NCBI RefSeq assembly: GCF_037126245.1
Contig: NZ_CP136925.1
Span: forward strand, 1,356,001-1,420,000
Reading direction: 5' to 3'
From: Mangrovimonas cancribranchiae
GTDB taxonomy: Bacteria; Bacteroidota; Bacteroidia; Flavobacteriales; Flavobacteriaceae
DNA length: 64,000 bases
Made by a program: the position numbers and the translations under genes. Each line of letters starts with the position of its first letter. Position 1 is the stretch's first letter. The notes beneath the pieces are model-generated. The model was given only the letters and a program-made list of their open reading frames with translations, was not told where the DNA came from and did not search any database. This document shows, piece after piece, positions 55,934 through 63,994 of this stretch.

Positions 55934-56656
55934 TTATAGACTGTTCCAGTTTTTAAATTTAACAGATTGTCTGCTAGATACTTCTACCTTTTCTCCAGTA
56001 GTTAATATTATTTGTAATTTATTATTGAAGTATGGATGAATCTCTTTGATGTAGTGTATATTAATCATTTGGCTACGATTAACACGGAAAAAGACTTTAG
56101 GGTCTAATTTTTCTGCTAATAAATTTAAAGAGCGCTTTATCATTGCTTTATCCGAACCAAAATAAAGACGTGCATAATTTTCTAAAGATTCAATAAAATA
56201 AATATCTGTTAGTGGAATGAAATGACATTTTTCACCATCTTTTATGAATATCTTTTGATGCATCGGTAAGGTTGTAGGCTCTAATTTTACCCTATTAGAA
56301 AGTTCTTCCTTCACTTTTTCAATAGTTTTAGAAAAACGTTCATCTCTTAAAGGTTTTACTAAATAATCTAAAGCGTTCATCTCAAAAGCTTTTACAGCGT
56401 ATTGATCGTAAGCTGTTGTAAATACAACGTCTGGCACATTGGTTAACTCTTCCAATAAATCAAACCCAGATTTCCCTGGCATGTGGATATCTAAAAACAA
56501 TAGATCTGGCTGTAAGTCTTCAATTAAAGTTATGGCCTCATCTACATGACTTGCTTCGCCTATAATTTCAAACTCTTGATGTTTTTCTAATGCACGTTTT
56601 ACTTCTTCTCTCGCCAAACGTTCATCATCAATGATTATGGTTTTATATCTTTTCAT
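55934..56656 (-). CDS. LytTR-family response regulator
   Basis: A 240-residue response regulator from ATG 56654-56656 (MKRYKTIIIDDERLAREE). Receiver domain residues 1-118 with the acidic pair DDE (10-12) and phosphoacceptor D56 (LFLDIHMPGKSGF); LytTR DNA-binding domain from about 135 (IFIKDGEKCHFIPLTDIYFIES, NRSQMINIHYIKEI). Its start overlaps the end of the kinase gene by 14 nt, so the two are translationally coupled. Likely targets are its own operon and the lipoprotein/S15 operon, which share an upstream motif. Confidence 0.9.
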   Translation of the reverse strand: MKRYKTIIIDDERLAREEVKRALEKHQEFEIIGEASHVDEAITLIEDLQPDLLFLDIHMPGKSGFDLLEELTNVPDVVFTTAYDQYAVKAFEMNALDYLVKPLRDERFSKTIEKVKEELSNRVKLEPTTLPMHQKIFIKDGEKCHFIPLTDIYFIESLENYARLYFGSDKAMIKRSLNLLAEKLDPKVFFRVNRSQMINIHYIKEIHPYFNNKLQIILTTGEKVEVSSRQSVKFKNWNSL

Positions 56657-57734
56657 CTTCAATATGCAATGGAATTATTATTTCTGCAACTACACAGTCA
56701 TTTACTTTCTCTTTTAAACTAAAACTAGCCTTGCCTTTATATTGGATGTCTAGGCGTTTTTTTAAGTTTTTTAAACCTAGCCCAGCACTTTTTTCGGTAT
56801 TAATTACTCCTGGGTTCTCAACAGTAATACAAATATTAGCATCCTGCTTATTTATTTTTAAGAAAACAACACCACCTCCAACTTTTAAGTCGATTCCATG
56901 TTTAATGGCATTTTCAACTAACAACTGAATACTTAACGTGGGAATCTTATAATTAATGAGTTCATTATCAATATTGGTTTTTAGTTGTAGCCGTTCTTCA
57001 AAACGCATTTTTTCTAATTCAATATAATCATAAACTAGAGCAAGTTCATTTTTAATAAATATTAAACCTTTGTCTTTTTCATATAATGATGACCGCAATA
57101 AATCTGATAATAAATCAATTGCTCTTCTTGCCACGTTAGGATTTTCAATTACCAACGATTTAATTGAGTTTAAGGAATTGAATAAGAAATGTGGATTTAA
57201 TTGAGCTGATAAATTATCTAATTGAGCTTGTTTAGCTATTAAAGATAATTGAGCATTTTCTTTAGCTGTAACAACTTCCTTCTGATAATAATGATACAGG
57301 TGATACGCCAAAATCCAAATAGACATTAATCGTAGTCCTGTAAGTAATATTGGATCCCAATAAATAATAGCCTGTAATAAATTTTTATTCTCGCCTGCTA
57401 TGAAAGTCCAGTAGGCATACCATTTTAAATTATTCAATAACACATATAAAACAGCTAATAAAAGTATGGTAGGCACTAAACGGATTAGTAATTTTTTTAT
57501 AGGTAAACTACTCCATTTTGCTTTTAAGGCAAATTGTCTGTACATATGTGTTAAAAATATTCCAATGGAAATATCTAATACATAATTTAACAGCGTATAA
57601 AAAATGCCGTAATTATCTCTTGTATATACTGTATATGCCCAATAAATAGAAACGGCACTCCATCCTATTAATTGACATTTCCAATAAAGAGATAGTTTTG
57701 TATTACTATTATTTGTTTTTTTATTGATATCCAT
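56643..57734 (-). CDS. LytS/YehU-type sensor histidine kinase
   Basis: A 363-residue kinase from ATG 57732-57734 (MDINKKTNNSNTKL). Four hydrophobic helices fill residues 18-150 without a large periplasmic domain, so it may sense membrane state. A short coiled coil leads to the His_kinase domain LSAQLNPHFLFNSLNSIKSL (H182) and an ATP-binding N box LLVENAIKHGID with GLGLKNLKKRL. It pairs with the LytTR regulator at 55934. Confidence 0.9.
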   Translation of the reverse strand: MDINKKTNNSNTKLSLYWKCQLIGWSAVSIYWAYTVYTRDNYGIFYTLLNYVLDISIGIFLTHMYRQFALKAKWSSLPIKKLLIRLVPTILLLAVLYVLLNNLKWYAYWTFIAGENKNLLQAIIYWDPILLTGLRLMSIWILAYHLYHYYQKEVVTAKENAQLSLIAKQAQLDNLSAQLNPHFLFNSLNSIKSLVIENPNVARRAIDLLSDLLRSSLYEKDKGLIFIKNELALVYDYIELEKMRFEERLQLKTNIDNELINYKIPTLSIQLLVENAIKHGIDLKVGGGVVFLKINKQDANICITVENPGVINTEKSAGLGLKNLKKRLDIQYKGKASFSLKEKVNDCVVAEIIIPLHIEDEKI

Positions 57735-57770
57735 TCCTAAACAAAGCAACAAAATACTTTAAAATAGTGA

Positions 57771-57790
57771 AAGAAAAAGTACAGGAACGT
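57771..57790. promoter_or_regulatory. Candidate LytTR regulator site upstream of the kinase operon
   Basis: AAGAAAAAGTACAGGAACGT, 37-56 nt before the kinase ATG, is 17/20 identical to the site at 55871. A second half-site at 20-bp spacing is not evident here. Confidence 0.48.
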
Positions 57791-57864
57791 CAAATATGAG
57801 GTTTAAGTGCTATTATAAAATTGCATACTACGCTTTAACCTTTCGCTTTCTTAATCCGAACAAA

Positions 57865-59262
57865 TCAATTTACATGCTCTAAAACCCAGCTCGATACTTC
57901 TTTTAATGCGATTGGGGAAAATGTTTGCTCAATCTTTCTATACTCATCCATCTTTCCTGTTTCACACTCTTGAAAGAAGTGGTTTAAGTTCTCTAATTCT
58001 ATGATTTTATAATCCTTGTTGCCGCCTTTAATCAAAGCTTCACGTATACCATTCTGATTTATTTTGGCATTTACTTGGGTATCTTTACTACCGTTTAAAG
58101 ACAACACAGGGATTTTCAATTTCTCGATTTCGTCAGCTGGGTTGTACTGTAAAAAATAGCGCGACCAAGGTTTTATACTTGTGTTTACCTGATTCTCTAT
58201 AAATGCATTGATGTTTTTTTCAGGTACGTTTAAATCTTTTAAAATGGGTCTTATAAAAGCATTGTAATGTGCTGTTAATTCTGTTTTAATTTCAGGCTCA
58301 CTTTTATCAGAAGTAACAATGGCTATGGCTTTTCTTGCGTTTTTCTCATAAGTTACTTCATCTTTTACAGGAAATTCTCTTAATGTTTTAGACTGCATTA
58401 TAGATAATTCAGTTCCAGAAATACTAGTAGAGGCAAGCAATACCATAAAAGCAACATCGTTTGTATTATTTGCCGCTAATGGTGCAATAATACCACCTTC
58501 ACTATGGCCAATTAACCCAATGTTCTTTTTATCAACGTCCTTTCTGGTTTTTAAATAAGCGATGGCACTTAGCACATCTTTAGAAAAATCTTCTGTGGTT
58601 GCATTTCCAAAATCTCCTGTAGATGCTCCCTGCCCACGATCATCAAAACGCAATACACCAATGCCTTGTTTTGTAAGATGGTCTGCCAATACTAAAAAAG
58701 GTTTGTGTCCCATAAAGGTTTCATCTCTGTCTTGTGGGCCGCTTCCACTAATTAAGATAGCCACAGGAAATGTACCTTCTTTACTAGGTAAGGTTAACGT
58801 ACCTGCTAAAGTGATATTGGCTTCCTTATTTTGAAACATCACCTCTTCTTCATAATAAGGATAAGGTTTTACAGGTTCTTGTGGTCTTCGTTGGTCTGCT
58901 ACTTCTACAGCACCTTTCTTTAAATTCAGAGCCATTTCTATACCACCTTCTTTATAGGTGCCTTCAAATTGTTGCAGTTCAGCATTGTAGTTTGCTACAT
59001 AAGACATCCCCAAATTTGAACCATCAATCGTTAGCTTTCCGTTTGTATAAGTAGTTGTCGCTGGTTTTATACCAAAAATCCTAAAGGTAGGCACATTCAT
59101 TATGGAAGAATAGTTAGCACCTTCTTGTGTAATGTTAAACACAAAGGTAATTTCTTTATCACCTCTTTTGGCTTTTCCGCTCCAATCTCCAGAGATTTCT
59201 TGAGCATATAAGCTTACTATTGATAGTATAAATACAATTATTAATGTTGAAATAGTTTTCAT
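57865..59262 (-). CDS. Exported alpha/beta hydrolase
   Basis: A 465-residue protein with a signal peptide ending SLYAQ (residue 21). Residues 22-118 are a beta-sheet domain (ISGDWSGKAKRGDKEITFVFNI...) seen before many Bacteroidota hydrolases. The catalytic domain has the nucleophile S254 in IGHSEGG, the oxyanion region ISGSGPQDRDE and RFDDRGQGAS, and a late D/H pair (NGSKDTQV, LENLNHFF). It is a peptidase- or esterase-type enzyme of the periplasm; substrate unknown. It stands alone, 130 nt upstream of the two-component operon region. Confidence 0.86.
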   Translation of the reverse strand: MKTISTLIIVFILSIVSLYAQEISGDWSGKAKRGDKEITFVFNITQEGANYSSIMNVPTFRIFGIKPATTTYTNGKLTIDGSNLGMSYVANYNAELQQFEGTYKEGGIEMALNLKKGAVEVADQRRPQEPVKPYPYYEEEVMFQNKEANITLAGTLTLPSKEGTFPVAILISGSGPQDRDETFMGHKPFLVLADHLTKQGIGVLRFDDRGQGASTGDFGNATTEDFSKDVLSAIAYLKTRKDVDKKNIGLIGHSEGGIIAPLAANNTNDVAFMVLLASTSISGTELSIMQSKTLREFPVKDEVTYEKNARKAIAIVTSDKSEPEIKTELTAHYNAFIRPILKDLNVPEKNINAFIENQVNTSIKPWSRYFLQYNPADEIEKLKIPVLSLNGSKDTQVNAKINQNGIREALIKGGNKDYKIIELENLNHFFQECETGKMDEYRKIEQTFSPIALKEVSSWVLEHVN

Positions 59263-59350
59263 TTTAGGATGTTTTTTACTAGCCGAAAAGTATTCGACAT
59301 TTACTTTTTAAAATAAATACTGTGATTTTTTGTGTTTCTAGTGCTACTAA

Positions 59351-59803
59351 TTATAGCATATTTCCAGCTGCTTTAGCTTGTGCATCTTTGCTACGCCCCA
59401 CTATTGACCCCACTAGCATGCCGCCAATTAATCCTAAAGAAATACCTAGTGAGCGTTCTAAGTTATGTAAAATTGCGACTCCAAATAGTAAACCAAATAC
59501 TAATCCTAATCCACCATAAAAAGTTGTATAATAGCCTTTTGTAGTTAAGGAAAATGTATCTTTTAAGTATTTTTTAAAATCATTAATCGCTTTCTTATAA
59601 TATTTTTTTCTATTCTCAGGATTCGATTTTAAGTTTAAATGATCCAATTCTGCTTCTATAGATTGAATTTTAGTATCGGATAAATTTTTATTTTCTAAAC
59701 TGGTTATAATTTGAATAAATTCTTGGTAAATCTTAATCTCAAATTTACTACTTGTCTCGGCTTCTAAACTTTCAAAAAAGTTAATGGCATTTTTTAGTGT
59801 CAT
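59351..59803 (-). CDS. Membrane protein with glycine-zipper helices, possible ECF target
   Basis: A 150-residue protein: an N-terminal charged helical part (1-88) and two glycine-rich hydrophobic segments (GGLGLVFGLLFGVAIL and GISLGLIGGMLVGSIVG), ending in KDAQAKAAGNML. I know no functional assignment. Its upstream region carries TGTAAT-N14-GCCACTAACCAA, the same combination as before the ECF sigma gene two genes upstream, so it is a candidate member of that sigma factor's regulon. Confidence 0.75.
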   Translation of the reverse strand: MTLKNAINFFESLEAETSSKFEIKIYQEFIQIITSLENKNLSDTKIQSIEAELDHLNLKSNPENRKKYYKKAINDFKKYLKDTFSLTTKGYYTTFYGGLGLVFGLLFGVAILHNLERSLGISLGLIGGMLVGSIVGRSKDAQAKAAGNML

Positions 59804-59819
59804 AATATTTACTGTTTTC

Positions 59820-59851
59820 TTGGTTAGTGGCAGAAGTCAAAAAATATTACA
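59820..59851 (-). promoter_or_regulatory. ECF-type promoter, copy shared with the sigma operon
   Basis: On the minus strand TGTAAT (59846-59851), 14 nt, GCCACTAACCAA (59820-59831), then G-AAAA. Both elements and the spacing are identical to 61063-61094. Confidence 0.6.
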
Positions 59852-59917
59852 TGCGACACCTGATTTTTTTTGAAAAAAATTAAAAACCAACAGTTTACAA
59901 GACTTAAGAAGCTTTTT

Positions 59918-60574
59918 TTAACGTCTTAAACTTTCTATATCTGTCATTAATTCATCTAGTTTTCTGAATATCCTTCCATAAACAATGTTCAAATCCCATT
60001 TATAAATCCGACCTCCAAAATACGCCAGTAAAACTAAAATTAATAGGACAATGACGACTCCTATCAGCGGAATTCCATTTACCAAATATATGTCAGGAAA
60101 ACCAATGAGAATTTTGTCTACAAGTCTTTCACCTAAAGGCATTCCTTCGGCATCTTTAAACCAAAATCCTAAAAGCATTGATATAAATATCATTGGGTAC
60201 AAAAATCTTGAGAATTTCTTATTTATCGATATCTGTTTATTTTTCCATTGGTTAAATGCTTTTAAATATTGATAACTACTGTCACCCAAATCTATTTGCT
60301 CTAAATCATTTAATAACTTTTTATTGAAATATACAAGCACCCAAAGCATCACAAAAAATATAATACCTGTTATTGGTATTCCGATAAAATATGAGACTAC
60401 TAAAAAAGCAAATGAGAATACAACAATTGCAATTAAGTTGATTCTAAACATCCGTTTAAATTTATCAATGATATGAATTGATTTTTGGCTATACAGGTTA
60501 TTGATTTTTGGTGCAACTAAGGCATCACTTTTAAGAAACCCCTCTTTCCAAATATTTTCAATAGATTTTTCCAT
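59918..60574 (-). CDS. Membrane protein coupled to ECF sigma factor (anti-sigma-like)
   Basis: A 218-residue protein with a short cytosolic N terminus (1-45, IENIWKEGFLKSDALVAPKINNLY) and about four membrane helices. It overlaps the sigma factor gene by 17 nt. Position and topology fit a membrane-bound anti-sigma factor or sensor, but no zinc or RseA-type motif is present, so the role is inferred from context only. Confidence 0.8.
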   Translation of the reverse strand: MEKSIENIWKEGFLKSDALVAPKINNLYSQKSIHIIDKFKRMFRINLIAIVVFSFAFLVVSYFIGIPITGIIFFVMLWVLVYFNKKLLNDLEQIDLGDSSYQYLKAFNQWKNKQISINKKFSRFLYPMIFISMLLGFWFKDAEGMPLGERLVDKILIGFPDIYLVNGIPLIGVVIVLLILVLLAYFGGRIYKWDLNIVYGRIFRKLDELMTDIESLRR

Positions 60575-61049
60575 CTAATATTTTTTTTAATCTCATTTTA
60601 ATTCTTTTCACTCGTACTCCAATATTATTAGGATTTGTTCCTATAATTTCAGCAATTTCCTTTTGCGATTTTTCTTCTAAATACAACATAATGATTGCTC
60701 TATCTATTTCTGACAATTTTCTAATAGCGTCGTATAATAAATTTAGAGACTCGTCTGAAAATGCAAAGTTGTCCTCTGTTTCTTCTGCTGTTATAGAATC
60801 AGATGCAAAATGTTGAACATTATTTTTCTTTTTCTTAAGTAAGGTTAAACAAACGTTTAATGAAATCCGATACACCCAGGTGCTCCACTGAGATTCCTCA
60901 CGAAAGTTCTCTTTACTTCTCCAAATTTGTAAACACACTTCTTGGTAATAATCTTCAAAATCTTCTTGCGAGTTTGTATACGCCCGACATAATTTGATAA
61001 TTATTCCTGCAAAAGGTAAAATGGATGTTTTATAAAAATCGCTACTCAA
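60558..61049 (-). CDS. ECF RNA polymerase sigma factor
   Basis: A 163-residue sigma-70 family protein. Region 2 is AYTNSQEDFEDYYQEVCLQIWRSKENFREESQWSTWVYRISLN (about 22-68) and region 4 is LYDAIRKLSEIDRAIIMLYLEEKSQKEIAEIIGTNPNNIGVRVKRIKMRLKK. The start is a TTG at 61047-61049 (MSSDFYK), fixed by the expected N-terminal length; no ATG is near. It directs transcription of a stress or envelope regulon and, from the duplicated promoter-like motif upstream, probably its own operon. Confidence 0.9.
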   Translation of the reverse strand: MSSDFYKTSILPFAGIIIKLCRAYTNSQEDFEDYYQEVCLQIWRSKENFREESQWSTWVYRISLNVCLTLLKKKKNNVQHFASDSITAEETEDNFAFSDESLNLLYDAIRKLSEIDRAIIMLYLEEKSQKEIAEIIGTNPNNIGVRVKRIKMRLKKILDGKIY

Positions 61050-61062
61050 TAGTATTCTTTTA

Positions 61063-61094
61063 TTGGTTAGTGGCTAAATAAAAGATTTATTACA
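61063..61094 (-). promoter_or_regulatory. Probable autoregulated promoter of the ECF sigma operon
   Basis: On the minus strand TGTAAT (61089-61094), 14 nt, GCCACTAACCAA (61063-61074), then T-AAAA. It lies 14 nt before the TTG start and duplicates the arrangement at 59820-59851. Confidence 0.6.
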
Positions 61095-61252
61095 GGTAGA
61101 AGATAGGTTTTTTTTTAATAAGTAGCATTGGTTCTAGAAAAATTGCATTTATAATTACTTAGTAATAAATCTATAATTTAAAACCTAATGAATTTCCTTT
61201 GCTTGACTGATAGTTGTTTAATTTTCGCTAAAGTGTTATAATTTATTCGGTT

Positions 61253-61322
61253 AACCCATCACAGAAATATTCGTTTTCAATAGTATTACTCATATTGACG
61301 AATGGTAAAACTGCTATGGGTT
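61253..61322. repeat. Two-tier inverted repeat
   Basis: Outer arms AACCCAT (61253-61259) and ATGGGTT (61316-61322). Inner stem ATTCG-(TTT bulge)-TCAATA (61269-61282) with TATTGACGAAT (61293-61303), 10-nt loop. It lies about 60 nt beyond the stop of the MORN-repeat gene. No T-run, so not a clear terminator; it could be a structured RNA end. Confidence 0.4.
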
Positions 61323-61381
61323 TTGGTTGATCAATCTATTATTATGACTAATGTAAATTTCAACAAAAATTATATTTTATT

Positions 61382-62269
61382 TTAATGCTTTTCGTTTCTA
61401 ATTAAACCACCATATTTATCGTAAAACTTCCAGACGCCTATTTTTTCGTTATTTTGGTAATAGCCTGTGCTTTTTAATGCCCCATTATCGAAATACTCGT
61501 TCCATTTACCTTCTTTTTTACCATTTAAGAAACTTCCTATCATTTCAATCTCATTATTAGCATAATACGATCGCCACTCCCCTTCAGGTATCCCATTTTC
61601 AAAATTGCCAGCACTAGTTAGCAGTCCATTTTCATCGTAATACTTCCACACTCCTGTAGCCTTATCATTTGCATAGTTTCCTATTTTTATTAATACGCCA
61701 TTCTTATTGTAAAATTTCCATTCATTAATCTTTCTACCCCAATAATAGCTACCTATTGAAGATAACTGACCATTGGCATGATAATATTTAGCTAAACCAT
61801 GTTTAACACCATCTTTATACATAATCTCATCCTCTTTCTCTTTCTTTGCTTTAGTATCTGTAATAGCACTATAGCGTTTTAACAGTGCTACAGCTTTACT
61901 TGTTTCACCAGTACTTATATGCATTTTCATTTGATTGCCGTCTACTTCTATCTGAACTTTTTGGTCTTTCAATTCATCAACAGAAATTTTGTACCAATCT
62001 TCTCCTATTTTATTAAATATTCCCGGGTCTGCTTTTATTTCTTCACAATCTGAATTAAAATCCTTAGTCATTATTATGCCTTCCTTTAAAAACTCAATGT
62101 AAGACACACATGATTTGTTGCTATTTTGTTTTACAGTGTTTTCTAATTCAGAATCACTATAAAAATCGGTTTTTACGGGCACCCATTTTCCTATGATGCT
62201 TTTTGATACTTGGGCTGTTAGGTGAATACTAAGGAATAAAAAAGTAATGGTGATTAATGTAGATTTCAT
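61382..62269 (-). CDS. Exported MORN-repeat (YwqK-like) protein
   Basis: A 295-residue protein with a signal peptide ending HLTAQ (residue 20). Residues 21-135 form a lipocalin-like or META-like beta domain. From about 150 it has six YwqK/MORN-type repeats of the form G-W-Y-NG-L-G-Y (for example GKWNEYFDNGALKSTGYY). Databases often call such proteins 'YwqK family antitoxin', but no toxin gene is beside it. Function unknown. Confidence 0.83.
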   Translation of the reverse strand: MKSTLITITFLFLSIHLTAQVSKSIIGKWVPVKTDFYSDSELENTVKQNSNKSCVSYIEFLKEGIIMTKDFNSDCEEIKADPGIFNKIGEDWYKISVDELKDQKVQIEVDGNQMKMHISTGETSKAVALLKRYSAITDTKAKKEKEDEIMYKDGVKHGLAKYYHANGQLSSIGSYYWGRKINEWKFYNKNGVLIKIGNYANDKATGVWKYYDENGLLTSAGNFENGIPEGEWRSYYANNEIEMIGSFLNGKKEGKWNEYFDNGALKSTGYYQNNEKIGVWKFYDKYGGLIRNEKH

Positions 62270-62508
62270 TATTAGGTTAATTCTGTTAGGGTTAATATTG
62301 AAACCTCGAATTTAAGAAAAACGTGTTAAGTTTTTGGATAGAGATACAGCTTTCTTCTATGTATTTCAAAATATAATTTGATATTTTAAAAGAAACTTCC
62401 TATAGTTATTAGTGTATAAACTACTAATGCAAAAATACTACATAGTGTTAGATTAAATTCTTATGGGTTTCCTAAAAAGATAACTATTTCATATATGAAA
62501 ATTATTTT

Positions 62509-63936
62509 TTAATAATCATTTAAACTGTTTATAAGTGCATTCCAATCGTAATTTTCTTTATTGGCATTATTCCAATTTTCTACCCCTAACAGCATGGAAT
62601 CAATTTTTGTTTCATCAAGCCATTTTCCATTTACAAATACTCCTGAAATTTTACGTGTATTGCTAATATTTAACAATGGGTTGTCTTCAAGTAAAATTAA
62701 ATCTGCAAATTTGCCCATTTCTATGGTTCCAACTTTATCATCAATTTCAAGCCATTTTGCTCCTAGTCTTGTTCCTGAAGCTAATGCTTCTTCATTAGTT
62801 AAACCAGCTTCTACTAATAGTTTAAGTTCGTCGTGCAATGAAAATCCCCAAACAATACCAGAGGTGCCAGCGTCGGTTCCTGCAACCATAGGAACGTTAT
62901 TTTCTTTAAAAGCTTTAACAATTAGTTTATGAAAATCAGCCTGGTGTTGGAAATACTCAATTAGTTCTTCAGATGCGCCATTGTAACGATTTGCAGTTAG
63001 CCATTTACTTTGCATGAGTGGATGCACATACTTAAAGCTTTGCAAATCTTGAATACTTTGTAATGATTTTGCTTGTTTAATAATGGATTCCATATTGCTT
63101 AAATTCGGAATTAACCGCGTACCATTTTCTTTTGCTAAGCGAGCAAACTCTTTGGCTTTTTCATAACTATAATCGTTAGTTTGCTTAGACAATTCTTCGG
63201 CGTGTGCAATTAAACCAAAATGCGGAATAAAAAAATCTTTGCCTGGCTTTCCTTTAAATACAGTTGGAATGTGCCCAACAACTTTCATGTTTTGCTGTTT
63301 GGCTTCATCTATTATTGCCTTAAAGGTTTCTTCGTTTAATTGGCTATAAACTTTAATAAACTCGTATTGTTCGGCTTTTGCTATTCGTACAGCTTGCCTT
63401 CCGTCAGATGGATTTGTTGCTGTCATACTCATTCCTTTTCCATCAATTAAGGCTGCTAGAGCTATCCTTGGTCCAATAACATCGCCTCTAGTAATTTCAT
63501 TACGTTGTCCTATATGTTCTGGCTTTGCGCTTAATTCAAAAACAGTTGTCACACCATTTGCAACATACAATGTCATTAAATCTTGCGTATTATAATTTAC
63601 TAACGGACCTTTTGTTGGATACATAACAAAAGGGCTAGAACTTGCAAGATTATGAACGTGCATATCGATTAATCCTGGAATGAGCCACTTACCTGTTCCA
63701 TCGATTATTTTTGCATGCTTTGGAATTGCTCCATTAATGGATTGGATTTTTGTGTGTTGTATTACAACAGTAGCATTTTTAATGACCGTATTGTCTTTAG
63801 TCATTGGGATGACATTCACATGTGTTATAGCGTAAGTGTCATTCGCTTGTTTATCTGAATATAAATTTAACTTGTCTTGTGCGTTTACATTGAAGCTAAT
63901 AACAATAAATAGCGATAGAAGTTTTAAGTATTTCAT
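62509..63936 (-). CDS. Exported amidohydrolase family protein
   Basis: A 475-residue protein from ATG 63934-63936 (MKYLKLLSLFIVISFNVNAQ, a signal peptide); the longer reading to 63981 would spoil the signal. Metal motif PGLIDMHVH (H93, H95), FIKVYSQLNEETF, KVVGHIPTV, HAEELS, and GTDAGTSGIVWGFSLHDELKLLVEAGL mark the same amidohydrolase group as 48090-49523. A peptide- or cyclic-amide-degrading role is likely. An ECF-type promoter and an ATCAATCAATCATCAAAA leader precede the start. Confidence 0.87.
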   Translation of the reverse strand: MKYLKLLSLFIVISFNVNAQDKLNLYSDKQANDTYAITHVNVIPMTKDNTVIKNATVVIQHTKIQSINGAIPKHAKIIDGTGKWLIPGLIDMHVHNLASSSPFVMYPTKGPLVNYNTQDLMTLYVANGVTTVFELSAKPEHIGQRNEITRGDVIGPRIALAALIDGKGMSMTATNPSDGRQAVRIAKAEQYEFIKVYSQLNEETFKAIIDEAKQQNMKVVGHIPTVFKGKPGKDFFIPHFGLIAHAEELSKQTNDYSYEKAKEFARLAKENGTRLIPNLSNMESIIKQAKSLQSIQDLQSFKYVHPLMQSKWLTANRYNGASEELIEYFQHQADFHKLIVKAFKENNVPMVAGTDAGTSGIVWGFSLHDELKLLVEAGLTNEEALASGTRLGAKWLEIDDKVGTIEMGKFADLILLEDNPLLNISNTRKISGVFVNGKWLDETKIDSMLLGVENWNNANKENYDWNALINSLNDY

Positions 63937-63963
63937 TTTTGATGATTGATTGATGATATACTT

Positions 63964-63994
63964 AATAAGACAAAAAAACACTGTATTTGTTACA
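63964..63994 (-). promoter_or_regulatory. ECF-type promoter of the amidohydrolase gene
   Basis: On the minus strand TGTAAC (63989-63994), 17-nt spacer, GTCTTATT (63964-63971). It leaves a short leader with the ATCATCAATCAATC repeat before the ATG at 63936. Same form as 43986-44015 and 52879-52909. Confidence 0.57.

Larger units (their letters stand above)
61050..61381. other. Intergenic region with sigma-operon promoter and structured element
   Basis: About 330 nt without a gene. It holds the ECF-type promoter at 61063-61094 and the two-tier inverted repeat at 61253-61322; nothing else recognised. Confidence 0.6.

Noticed and set aside
47454-57900. Integron-like cassette array, given single-strand unrelated genes with repeats after stop codons
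   Set aside because: Only two repeat copies exist, the GTTRRRY/RYYYAAC core of attC sites is absent, no integrase is visible, and several genes form operons with their own promoters.
61382-62269. Toxin-antitoxin system, as suggested by the name 'YwqK family antitoxin'
   Set aside because: The protein is exported, made of MORN-type repeats, and has no toxin gene next to it.
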